Of a stretch of DNA of 64,000 bases, positions 16,632 to 25,533 are shown one piece after another. The notes under the pieces were generated by a model that did no database searches, had not been told where the DNA came from, and saw only the letters and a program-made list of their open reading frames with translations. The stretch covers positions 4,216,001-4,280,000 of the forward strand of contig OY762824.1 of assembly GCA_963666465.1 (NCBI GenBank), in the 5' to 3' direction. Both the position numbers and the translations under genes were made by a program. Positions within the stretch are counted from its first letter, which is position 1, and each line of letters starts with the position of its first letter. This stretch comes from VXYL01 sp963666465. Its GTDB lineage: Bacteria; Pseudomonadota; Gammaproteobacteria; Pseudomonadales; Azotimanducaceae.

Positions 16632-16711
16632 CGAACGTGGTGGGCGAAGCGGTTCCGGCGCGCGTCAGTTCGGGAGGCGAACTGCCAACGCGCCCGGGAG
16701 GGCGCGCGAGC

Positions 16712-17386
16712 ATGTGGGCAGTGCTGCCGTTCAAGGGTGCCGCAGGGGCCAAGAAGCGCCTGGCGCCGGCGCTCGATCCGCAAGAACGCGAGGGACTCGT
16801 GCTGGCGATGGTGCGAGATGTGCTCGATGCCCTTGTGGGGAGTCGCCTGCTTGCCGGCGTGGTGATCGTGTCGCGGGCGCCGGTGGCCGCCCAGCTCGCG
16901 CGTGAATTCGGCGTCGAAGCCCTTGCCGATACCGCCGGCGACCTTTCCGGCGCCGTGGTGCAAGCCGGAGAACACGTGGCGCGAAGCCGCGGCACAACCG
17001 GAACGCTGTTCATCCCCGGCGACGTGCCGCTCGTCACCGCCAGGGAAATCGACACCGTGCTCCATGCCCACACCGAAGTGACGCTCGTGCCGGATGCCAA
17101 CGACATCGGCACCAATGCCGCCGCCTGCTCGCCCCCCAACGCCTTCGAATACCTCTTCGACGGCAAGAGCTTCAAGCCACACATCGCCTCCGCCCGCCGC
17201 GCCGGATTCGAACCCTGCATCGTCCGCCTGCCGGGGTTCGGCCTCGACGTGGACACCATCGCCGAACTCGCCGCCGTGGCCGCCAACGCACAAGGAACCC
17301 GCACGGGCGACTTCCTCGGGCGCAGCGGCATCGCTGAGCGGATTTCCCGGATGCCACGACGATCGGCTTCGTTCGACCCCACCTGA
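16712..17386 (+). CDS. cofC: 2-phospho-L-lactate guanylyltransferase
   Basis: 224 residues starting MWAVLPFKGAAGAKKRLAP. The frame is open to 16637, but the family starts right here, with GGGAGGG upstream. LFIPGDVPLV is the metal-binding GDxPL box. PDANDIGTNAAACSPP is the CofC signature for the guanylyl transfer loop. It activates 2-phospholactate or an equivalent three-carbon phosphoacid with GTP for CofD. It completes the npdG-cofE-cofD-cofC run. Confidence 0.92.
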   Translation: MWAVLPFKGAAGAKKRLAPALDPQEREGLVLAMVRDVLDALVGSRLLAGVVIVSRAPVAAQLAREFGVEALADTAGDLSGAVVQAGEHVARSRGTTGTLFIPGDVPLVTAREIDTVLHAHTEVTLVPDANDIGTNAAACSPPNAFEYLFDGKSFKPHIASARRAGFEPCIVRLPGFGLDVDTIAELAAVAANAQGTRTGDFLGRSGIAERISRMPRRSASFDPT

Positions 17387-17629
17387 CGCGGTGCGCGCCT
17401 CGCGGCGCGATGGCGGGCGGGGCCTCTTCCCTCCGGAGATTTTGGGCCGCGAACGGACTCATGCCCCTTTCCTTGGCAGGAAGCGTGGGGCCTCCTGATC
17501 TCTCCCCAGTTAAGGGCCAAGGCCCCGCTCCATCTCCCAGCACATGCCCAACGGGTAAGGATAGAAGTGTCGGTTTCTTGGTGCGGAGAGCGGGCGAGGG
17601 AGTGGCTCGCCCGCCGAAGGGCAGGATTC

Positions 17630-17929
17630 ATGGCAGCCAAACCGAAACGTCACCAAGTGCTACTACGCTTGCCGGTGGAACTCCACGCCCGGTTGGTGGA
17701 AGCGGCTCGTCGCCACGGCCGCAGCGCCAACTCCGAGATCGTCGCCCGGCTCGACCATTCGCTGCGCGGCGTGTCGCACGGGCAAGCCGCTGTCGAGCCT
17801 CCCCTCCTGCCCTATGTCGAGACGACCTTTCGCCGCGACCTCACCGAGCAGGAAACCCAGCTCCTCTTGCGCTTCCGACAACTCTCCAGCCCCCAGCGCC
17901 AAGGCCTGATGGACCTGCTGACGCAATGA
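17630..17929 (+). CDS. Arc-type ribbon-helix-helix DNA-binding protein
   Basis: 99 residues from the ATG at 17630. The upstream open frame lacks family similarity. HQVLLRLPVELHARLVEAA (residues 8-26) and GRSANSEIVARLDHSL form the ribbon-helix-helix dimer fold of Arc/MetJ regulators. A second conserved segment follows (LTEQETQLLLRFRQL). Its target is unknown. It lies 243 bp after cofC and could regulate it or a lost neighbour. Confidence 0.8.
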   Translation: MAAKPKRHQVLLRLPVELHARLVEAARRHGRSANSEIVARLDHSLRGVSHGQAAVEPPLLPYVETTFRRDLTEQETQLLLRFRQLSSPQRQGLMDLLTQ

Positions 17930-17962
17930 CCGCACGCGACGCCGCCCCAACGCTGCCCCACA

Positions 17963-18283
17963 GGTAGTGTCTCACTTTGAATTTGCCTGACGTGGCACAT
18001 GACCGTTCGCAACTGGCGACTGCGTCGATTTGCCTGCCGGGACCACTCTCTATGGTGAGGGAGGGATGGTGAGGGAGGGATGGTGAGGGAGGGATGGTGA
18101 GGGAGGGAAGGGAGGGCGTCCCGCCCTCCATGCGCGCCGTCAGGCGCGTCCTCCCTGCACATGCCGCGATGTGCCCTGCGCGCCCTTGAGGGCGCAGCGC
18201 GCCTCGCGGCGCGATGGAGGGCGGGACGCCCTCCCCCCGGAGGACGGCGCCAGACACTGCACAAGCCAAAGTGAGACGCTACC
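17963..18283. mobile_element. Miniature element with GGTAGTGTCTCAC ends, copy 1
   Basis: 321 bp bounded by GGTAGTGTCTCACTTTG and its near-perfect inverted copy. It contains a tandem run of GGTGAGGGAGGGAT units and two palindromes of the form GGAGGGCGTCCCGCCCTCC (18111-18129 and 18216-18234). A second copy lies inverted at 19537-19887. No transposase gene is inside, so this is a MITE-type element. Confidence 0.8.
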
Positions 18284-18577
18284 CGCGCCTGCGAAGTCTT
18301 GAAGCCGTGCCGGGCGGTCGCCAGCAGGTGCGGGGATGCCTCCTCGTAGTTGCGGCGGCGGAAGTGCTTGTTGCCGAGCTCCTGCGAGTCGCAGATGGGC
18401 TCCATCTCGATGATGGTCAGCGACTCGGTCTGCGGCGCGGTGACCTCGAGGCACTCCACGTCGTTCGGATCGGCTCGAACCGTGGCACGGACTTCGTCTT
18501 CTGGCGTCGCTCGCTCCGCTGGCACGGCGATTGCCCGGCCATCGCCACGATGGCCATCCATCCATGCATACTGTTCG
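18284..18577 (-). other. Open-frame fragment of unrecognised gene between MITE copy 1 and repeat A
   Basis: A protein-like reading frame of about 98 codons, from EQYAWMDGHRGDG through ECLEVTAPQTES to KHFRRRNYEEASPHLL, ending at the MITE edge. It has no own start: the frame continues into the 90-bp repeat at 18582. It looks like the remains of a gene truncated on one side by the MITE and on the other by the repeat. I do not recognise the family. Confidence 0.35.
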
Positions 18578-18581
18578 CCCA

Positions 18582-18671
18582 AGGAGCCTTCAGCCGGGGA
18601 AGCATCCCCGACCGCTGACGCGCAGGGAAGTACCGGCAACTCCCCCATCGCTGGGGGCGTACTTCCATGCA
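18582..18671. repeat. 90-bp dispersed repeat, solo copy A
   Basis: Same unit as the five-copy array at 52576. It contains the hairpin CGGGGAAGCATCCCCG and the pair GGAAGTAC ... GTACTTCC. In the array the pair reads GGAAGCAC ... GTGCTTCC, a compensatory change. It lies about 60 bp upstream of the nitroreductase start. Confidence 0.8.
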
Positions 18672-18730
18672 AGCTGCCAAGCTCTCGCCATCCTTGTGCT
18701 CACCCGACCCAAAACCATAGCAGGAGAACC

Positions 18731-19360
18731 ATGATGACTCTCGACCTTGCCGTCTGCGACGAGTTGCTCGCCACCACGAGGGCCGTGCGCAAGCGCCTGG
18801 ACCTCACCCGACCCGTGCCCCGCGAGATCGTCAGCGAATGCCTGGAGCTTGCCGTGCAGGCACCGACCGGGTCCAACAGCCAGACGTGGCGCTGGGTGGT
18901 GGTGGACGATGCCGACAAGCGCAAGGCCCTCGCCGATCTCTACCGCCGCCAGGCCGAGCCCTACCTCACCACCGCCAGCAAGACCGCCGCCGGCCAAACC
19001 GGACGAGTCTTCGACTCGGCGCTCCATCTCATGGAACACCTGCACGAGGTGCCGGTCCACGTCATTCCCTGCCTGCAAGGACGACCGGGCGATGGTGCCA
19101 GCGTCACCCAGCTAGGCGGCTATTTCGCCTCGATCTATCCGGCTGTGTGGAGCTTCCAGCTTGCCTTGCGCGCCCGCGGCCTCGGCTCCTGCCTGACCAC
19201 CCTGCATCTGGCGCAGGAAGCAGAGGCAGCGGAACTGCTCGGCATCCCGGACGATGTGGTGCAGACGGCATTGCTGCCGGTGGCCTGGACCATCGGCACC
19301 GACTTCCGCCGCGCCACGCGCCCGCCGGTGGCGAACATCACGCATTGGAATGCATGGTAG
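18731..19360 (+). CDS. Nitroreductase-family FMN oxidoreductase
   Basis: 210 codons with AGGAG upstream (two adjacent ATGs; either may be used). TTRAVRKRLDLTRPVP at the N-terminus and AVQAPTGSNSQTWRWVVV are the FMN-binding signatures. LGGYFASIYPAVWSFQLALRARGLGSCLTT is the central helix region, here shown only as the location (about residues 125-155), and LGIPDDV follows. It is complete, despite lying between two inverted MITE copies. Substrate unknown; the nearby F420 genes do not imply F420 use, since this fold binds FMN. Confidence 0.86.
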   Translation: MMTLDLAVCDELLATTRAVRKRLDLTRPVPREIVSECLELAVQAPTGSNSQTWRWVVVDDADKRKALADLYRRQAEPYLTTASKTAAGQTGRVFDSALHLMEHLHEVPVHVIPCLQGRPGDGASVTQLGGYFASIYPAVWSFQLALRARGLGSCLTTLHLAQEAEAAELLGIPDDVVQTALLPVAWTIGTDFRRATRPPVANITHWNAW

Positions 19361-19392
19361 AGACAGGCGCGGGTTCTCGAGGGGCCCCGCTC

Positions 19393-19536
19393 ATGCGACG
19401 AGCAGGCGTCAAGGTGGCAGTCTTCGCCCTGCTGCTGGCGGTTGCGGCGCCGAGTGCGATGCCGTGCCTGCACAATATCCGCTGGAGCCGCTGAATCGAA
19501 AGATCCTGCTTGTCAACGGCGCCTTCGATCGCGTGG
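19393..19536 (+). pseudogene. mlaA-like outer membrane lipid-asymmetry gene, 5' remnant
   Basis: MRRAGVKVAVFALLLAVAA is a signal peptide. After one frameshift near 19465 the sequence reads YPLEPLNRKILLVNGAFDRV, close to the MlaA/VacJ N-terminal DPLEPFNR-type motif. The frame runs into MITE copy 2 at 19537, and no MlaA sequence continues beyond it. Assignment rests on this short stretch. Confidence 0.5.
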
Positions 19537-19887
19537 GGTAGTGTCTCACTTTGGCTTGTGCAGTGTCTGGCGCCGTCCTCCGGGGGGAGGGCGTCCCGCC
19601 CTCCATCGCGCCGCGAGGCGCGCCGCGCCTCGCGGCATGTGCAGGGAGGACGCGCCTGACGGCGCGCATGGAGGGCGGGACGCCCTCCCTTCCCTCCCTC
19701 CCTTCCCTCCCTCCCTTCCCTCCCTCCCTCCCTCCCTCCCTTCCCTCCCTCACCACCCCTCCCTCACCATCCCTCCCTCACCATCCCTCCCTCACCATAG
19801 AGAGTGGTCCCGGCAGGCAAATCGACGCAGTCGCCAGTTGCGAACGGCCATGTGCCACGTCAGGCAAATTCAAAGTGAGACACTACC
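19537..19887. mobile_element. Miniature element with GGTAGTGTCTCAC ends, copy 2 (inverted)
   Basis: 351 bp, inverted relative to the copy at 17963. Same ends and the same pair of GGAGGGCG palindromes, but the internal CCCTCC/CCATCCCTCA tract is longer, which explains the size difference. It truncates the mlaA-like gene. Confidence 0.8.
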
Positions 19888-20418
19888 CAGGCGCGGCGCG
19901 GCTACTTGTACCTGCACGCCTTGGGCGGCGTGAAAGCGTGAAATACGGACCCAGTGGGCTGGCTGGCAGTGGCGGCAGACCCCGAGACGGTTCCTTGGAT
20001 CCGACCCTATTTCAAGAAGATATGGAAGATCGTCCCGGAGCAATATGTCGCTGACCTCACCAAGGTCACGGAGGCATACAAGAAGCGCTACGGCCCGCGG
20101 CGCCACTGGTGTCAGCTGCAACCGCAACCGTCGCGCCGGCACCCACCGCAGGCAACTTACGCGCCTGTTCGACGACGAGGTGTTCCACGAAAACGGCTTG
20201 GACCGCGAGGCCATGCGCGACCTCTGGCATGTCACGTCCGGGCCCAACTCTCACCCAGGCGTGATGGGCCTGCAGCAACGCTGCTCGGGAAGAGCAGGGT
20301 TGACTGCTGTGATGCTGGAAGGGGACGGTGCCCGAGCGCGAGCGCGTTGCGGGGCTGGGACGCGCAGTGGACCCGGCGGAGAGTGACACCGGTGAGGAGG
20401 TCTTGCCTGCCGATCGGC
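19888..20418. other. About 530 bp without a recognisable intact gene
   Basis: Short protein-like stretches occur on the plus strand (VPWIRPYFKKIWKIVPEQYV near 20000 and LTRLFDDEVFHENGLDREAM near 20160) in different frames. They are consistent with a decayed gene that I do not recognise. No RNA gene or terminator was seen. Confidence 0.35.
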
Positions 20419-20518
20419 TAGGCGCTATCGATGAGGACGGCCCTCGCCCTGCCGAGGCCGTGCTTTGAGTCGGAGGCAGCCTTGTGGCGGGTGTACGTCT
20501 CGATTGTGAGATGAAGGG

Positions 20519-21411
20519 TCATTCTGTGGCGGCGCGGCGCTGCCAGAAGTCGTCGAACCGGTTGCTGACGATGCAGGAACGCAACGCGAGGATTGCGTCG
20601 GCACCGGCGACGGTCCAGCGCATGCCGCCGCGCTTGAGGCGGCTGGCGACGACGTTCCTGCAGGCGTCCTCGACGACGCCGCTGCCGATGCACAGTCCCA
20701 GGGCGCGGAACCGGGGACAGTCCATGCGGCGGCGGTTGTCGGCGAAGTAGGCGCGCCCCTTGCGGGCCTCCTCGCAGCGCCCGGCGTGGTTGCCGACGGC
20801 CCGGAGCAGGTCGTCGAAGGCGCCGGCGAGGAGCTCGTCGCGGCGCTGCTCCGCCCAGACGCGCGCGAGGTCGTTGTCGTCTCCGTAGGCGGCCCTGGCG
20901 ATGTCGAACAGGTGTTCGGCGGCGTGGAACACGTCGACGGTCTCGACGGCGCCGGGGAAGTGCTCTGCGGCGATGTTCCAGATCCCGCGCCGTCGCCGAG
21001 CACCACGCGGCGTTCGGCGGCGCCGAAGCCGCGCCGCGCGGCCTCGCGCACGACGCGCTGCGCGAAGGGCGCGGGAACGGTGTCGGTGTCGCGCGTGGCG
21101 GCGGAGCAGGTGACCGAGCCGGGGACGCGCGCGGGGGCGCCGTCGGCGCCGGTCCGCTCGGCGGACCACACCACCGCGAGCTTCGCCTCGCGCGTCCTGG
21201 CGGAGCCGTCGGGCTGCTTGCCCCTCCGGCCCCGGGTCTCTTCCTCGCGCACCGGCACGCCGGTGCCGTCGAGACCGAGATACAGCGTGGGCGCGGTGGC
21301 GGGACCGGCCGGCGATCCGGCACGTGATGCGCACTGCGGCGCACCTGGTGCGGTCGGCGCGCCGGCTGTGCGCGCTTCGCCAGGACCAACTTCCGCCGCG
21401 ACTGGCTGCAC
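20519..21411 (-). pseudogene. ISKra4-family transposase, frameshifted
   Basis: The N-terminal part reads LYLGLDGTGVPVREEET and KQPDGSARTREAKLAVVWSA, the diagnostic ISKra4 segment. Near 20990 one base is missing: the expected GDGA-WIWN passes into another frame (IWNIAAEHFPGAVETVDVFH). The C-terminal LGLCIGSGVVEDACRNVVASR and LKRGGMRWT are normal. A single indel therefore separates two otherwise good halves. The extreme N-terminus is not clear. Confidence 0.8.
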
Positions 21412-21812
21412 GAGGCGATGGAGCGCCTGGAGCCCCGCGGCCCGCCGACCGAGCTGGCGGCCTGACCGACTCCCATTTGGTTCGACGCCGCCCTGCGGCG
21501 GAGACGCGCTCGCCCGCGCCGGGGGCGAACGACGGCCGGCAGTCGCCTGCAGGCATGCCCACCCCAGGTCTTGCCGTCCCGTCGGCCTCGCCGGGCCTCC
21601 GGCAGCCCCTCTCCCACGGTTGAAGACCGCCGCACCGTGAAATCCTCCACCGCGACACGCTTAACAGGGGATCGAGGAAGGTTCATCCGCTTGCCCGCCT
21701 TGCTATGCTCATGGGTCTATGCTCGCCGGTTGATAGATACGCGGGACCTATCCTTTGCCGCTCATGCCCTTGGAAGGCACGGGGTTTCCGCAAACGGAAC
21801 GGGAGGGAGATC

Positions 21813-22987
<1,175 letters not shown>

Positions 22988-22991
<4 letters not shown>

Positions 22992-23437
22992 GCAGCAATG
23001 GCGATGGCTACTTGAATCCTGGATTGCCGAAGCCGGCACCGGCGCCGGACGGCCTCGACGCGCCGTTCTGGGAAGGCGTCGCCAACGACAAGCTCATGCT
23101 GCAGAGGTGCAACGCCTGCGGGCGCTGGCAGTGGGGGCCGGAGTGGATTTGCCATCGCTGCCACAGCGACGATGTGGGCTTCGCGGAAGTGCCGCCCGTG
23201 GGGCGCATCTACAGCTTCGAGCGCGTGTGGCATCCGGTGCATCCGGCGCTCGAGGACCAAGGGCCATACATCGTCGTGCTGGTGGAGTTCCCGGAGCACG
23301 ACCAGGCGCGCATTGTCGGCAATCTTCTGGGCGACCCGCATCAGGACGTGGTGATCGGCGATGAGGTTCATGCCGTGTTCGAGCACCACCCCGACGAGGA
23401 ACCGGCGTTCACGCTGGTGCAGTGGAAGGTCGCCTGA
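22988..23437 (+). CDS. DUF35 (Zn-ribbon plus OB-fold) acyl-CoA-binding partner protein
   Basis: 149 residues from a GTG overlapping the upstream stop. The zinc ribbon is CNACGRWQWGPEWICHRC (residues about 41-58), followed by an OB-fold with GRIYSFERVWHPVHP and HDQARIVGNLLG. DUF35 proteins form complexes with thiolase-fold partners and are needed for their activity (family knowledge). The translational coupling indicates a stoichiometric complex here. Confidence 0.85.
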
Positions 23438-23485
23438 CGCGCGTTCGGCCTCTGACCGCGCTGTGGTGGAACGGCCTGCCCCCTC

Positions 23486-23506
23486 CGAGAAACCTGCGGT
23501 TTCTCG
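23486..23506. terminator. Hairpin after the DUF35 gene
   Basis: CGAGAAACC, loop TGC, GGTTTCTCG: a perfect 9-bp stem about 50 bp after the stop, inside a C-rich/G-rich flank (CCCCCTCC ... CCAAGGGGGG). There is no T-run, so it may be a Rho-assisted stop or a REP-like palindrome. Confidence 0.45.
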
Positions 23507-23584
23507 ACTCTCTCCCAAGGGGGGAAGCAATGTGTATCGCGCCGGCATCTGTTTCATCCCCTGCCTCGCAATCTGACGCGGCGC

Positions 23585-25258
23585 GTGCGCCTTCCATATC
23601 GCGTTCGCGTGCCCCGCAGCGTTGCGGCACGTTGGAGATCAAGACGCCTCGGTTTGGCGTGCGCATTGCTCGCCGGCGGCGGACTCGCGGCGGAACTGCA
23701 GTTCGTTGACGTCGCGGACGCCACTGGCCTCGCGTTCACCCATGTCAACGGCATGACCGGCGAGCTGTGGATGGCAGAGATGATGGGGGCCGGGGCTGGC
23801 GTGCTTGACTTCGATGGCGACGGACGCATGGATGTTTGGCTTGTGCAGGGCGGGCCGCTCGATGGGGAGGATGAGCGGCCGTGTGATCGGCTGTTTCGCA
23901 ATGTCGGCGGCACGGACGGGCTTCGTTTTGAGGATGTGACCGATCGTTCCGGCATCTGCGCCGACCGCTACGGCATGGGCATCGCCACCGGCGACATCGA
24001 CAACGACGGCGATGCCGATGTCTTTCTCGCCAACTACGGCGCCAATCAGCTGTTCGAGAACCTGGGAAACGGTCGGTTCCGGGATGTCACCGCGGACTCG
24101 GGCATCGAAGGCGAGCGCTGGTCGGTGAGCGCGAGCTTCGCGGACTACGACGGCGATGGATTGTTGGACCTCTACGTCGCCAACTACGTGGACTTCCGCC
24201 TGGACAACCACCGCACCTGCTACAGCACGGCATCCACCCCCGGCTATTGCGCGCCGACCGCGTATCGCCCGGTGTCGGACCGGCTCTACCGAAACCTTGG
24301 CGGCGGTCGGTTCGAGGACGCCACCGGCGCCGCTGGCGTCGAGGGCGCCTACGGCGGTGCCTTGGGCGTGGTGGCAAACGACTTCGACGGCGATGGCCGG
24401 GTGGACTTCTATGTCGCCAACGATCAGATGGAAAACCGCATGTGGCTGAACCGAGGCGACGGTCGGTTCGAGGACGACGCCCTCTTCGCCGGCGTCGCGG
24501 TGAACGCCGACGGCGGTGCGGAGGCCAGCATGGGTGTCGCCGCCGCCGACTTCGATGCCGACTGCGACGTGGATCTCTTCATGACGCATCTCGCCATGCA
24601 GACCAACACCCTCTACGTCAACGACGGCAAGGGCTGGTTTCTGGACCGCTCGGCGGTGGCTGGCGTTGCCGCCGACAGCATTCCGTTCACCGGCTTCGGC
24701 ACCGGCTGGTTCGACGCCGACAACGACGGCGACCTCGACATCTTCAGTGCCAACGGCGCGGTTACGGCGATTGCCGGACAAGCGCCGGGGCCATTGGGGC
24801 TGCCACTCCGCCAACGCAACCAGATCTGGCGTCTGGATGAAGAGCGCTACGTGGAGGTTTCCGGTGGCGAGGCCTTCGCGCCGGAGGAGGTGAGCCGAGG
24901 CGCGGCGTTTGGCGATCTCGACAACGACGGCGACCTTGACATCGTGGTCACCAACAATCGTGGCCCCGCACGGCTCTACCGCAACGACACCGAAGGAAGG
25001 CATTGGCTGGGCATCCGCCTTTCACGCAGCAGCGGCCCGGTCACCGGCACAACCGTGTGGCTGGGCGGCCAGCCCTGCACCGCCCGTCGCATAGCCACCG
25101 ACGGCAGCTACGCCTCCGCCCACGACCCGCGCGTCCTCTTTGGCCTGGGCAACGACAACACCCCTCGCGCGATCCACATCCGCTGGCCCGACGGCCAGGA
25201 GCAGCGCTTCGGCTCCCTCAAGTCAGACCAGTACCACGCGCTCCGCCGCGGACAGTGA
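23585..25258 (+). CDS. CRTAC1-family FG-GAP/ASPIC-UnbV secreted protein
   Basis: About 557 residues. Signal peptide region LGLACALLAGGGLAAE near residues 22-37; the start could be GTG 23585 or GTG 23609. Repeated calcium-binding loops of the form DFDGDGRMD, DIDNDGDAD and DYDGDGLLD define at least five FG-GAP/VCBS blades. The C-terminal ASPIC/UnbV domain (WLGIRLSR, then DPRVLFGLG and WPDGQEQRF) is intact. Such proteins are exported and often encoded near TonB receptors. A related lipoprotein occurs at 53484. Confidence 0.87.
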   Translation: MRLPYRVRVPRSVAARWRSRRLGLACALLAGGGLAAELQFVDVADATGLAFTHVNGMTGELWMAEMMGAGAGVLDFDGDGRMDVWLVQGGPLDGEDERPCDRLFRNVGGTDGLRFEDVTDRSGICADRYGMGIATGDIDNDGDADVFLANYGANQLFENLGNGRFRDVTADSGIEGERWSVSASFADYDGDGLLDLYVANYVDFRLDNHRTCYSTASTPGYCAPTAYRPVSDRLYRNLGGGRFEDATGAAGVEGAYGGALGVVANDFDGDGRVDFYVANDQMENRMWLNRGDGRFEDDALFAGVAVNADGGAEASMGVAAADFDADCDVDLFMTHLAMQTNTLYVNDGKGWFLDRSAVAGVAADSIPFTGFGTGWFDADNDGDLDIFSANGAVTAIAGQAPGPLGLPLRQRNQIWRLDEERYVEVSGGEAFAPEEVSRGAAFGDLDNDGDLDIVVTNNRGPARLYRNDTEGRHWLGIRLSRSSGPVTGTTVWLGGQPCTARRIATDGSYASAHDPRVLFGLGNDNTPRAIHIRWPDGQEQRFGSLKSDQYHALRRGQ

Positions 25259-25533
25259 CGATCCGCAAAGCGCTCTCCCTTGGCAAGAGGAAGCCCTCTT
25301 GGTGAGGGCATCCTGCCCTCGCTCGCCCCAGCAGGCGCGCACGGCACAGAGAGTCATAAAACTATATATTTCATATAGTTAAACATCTTCCCCCTGGACA
25401 CGCCTAGGCGAGGCGAGAATGCCCTCGCCCCCCCCAGGGGTTCCGTGCGGAGACGAAACGCGCTAACCCAAGTTTACCAACGAAAAAAATAAACTGTTGT
25501 ATCTCAACAATTTAGGTTGACCGAATCGCGCGC
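25259..25533. other. Intergenic region with a low-GC palindrome
   Basis: Contains AACTATAT, five bases, ATATAGTT (25360-25380) and an A/T-rich stretch at about 25470-25515, both unlike the GC-rich surroundings. A GAGGGCATCCTGCCCTC palindrome lies near 25303. It sits between the CRTAC1 gene and an IS. No gene was seen. Confidence 0.5.

Noticed and set aside
17963..19887. Tandem GGGAGGGAT/CCATCCCTCC tracts as a possible CRISPR array
   Set aside because: Units are directly adjacent, with no unique spacers of constant length, and no cas genes are nearby.
21375..21463. Plus-strand segment RTNFRRDWLHEAMERLEP ending in a stop as a separate gene
   Set aside because: It is short, overlaps the ISKra4 remnant on the other strand and has no start or family match that I recognise.
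23639..25003. Long minus-strand open frame opposite the CRTAC1 gene
   Set aside because: It is a shadow produced by the repeated GAC/GGC codons of the calcium-binding loops; similar shadows lie opposite 45888-50165 and 53484-55136.
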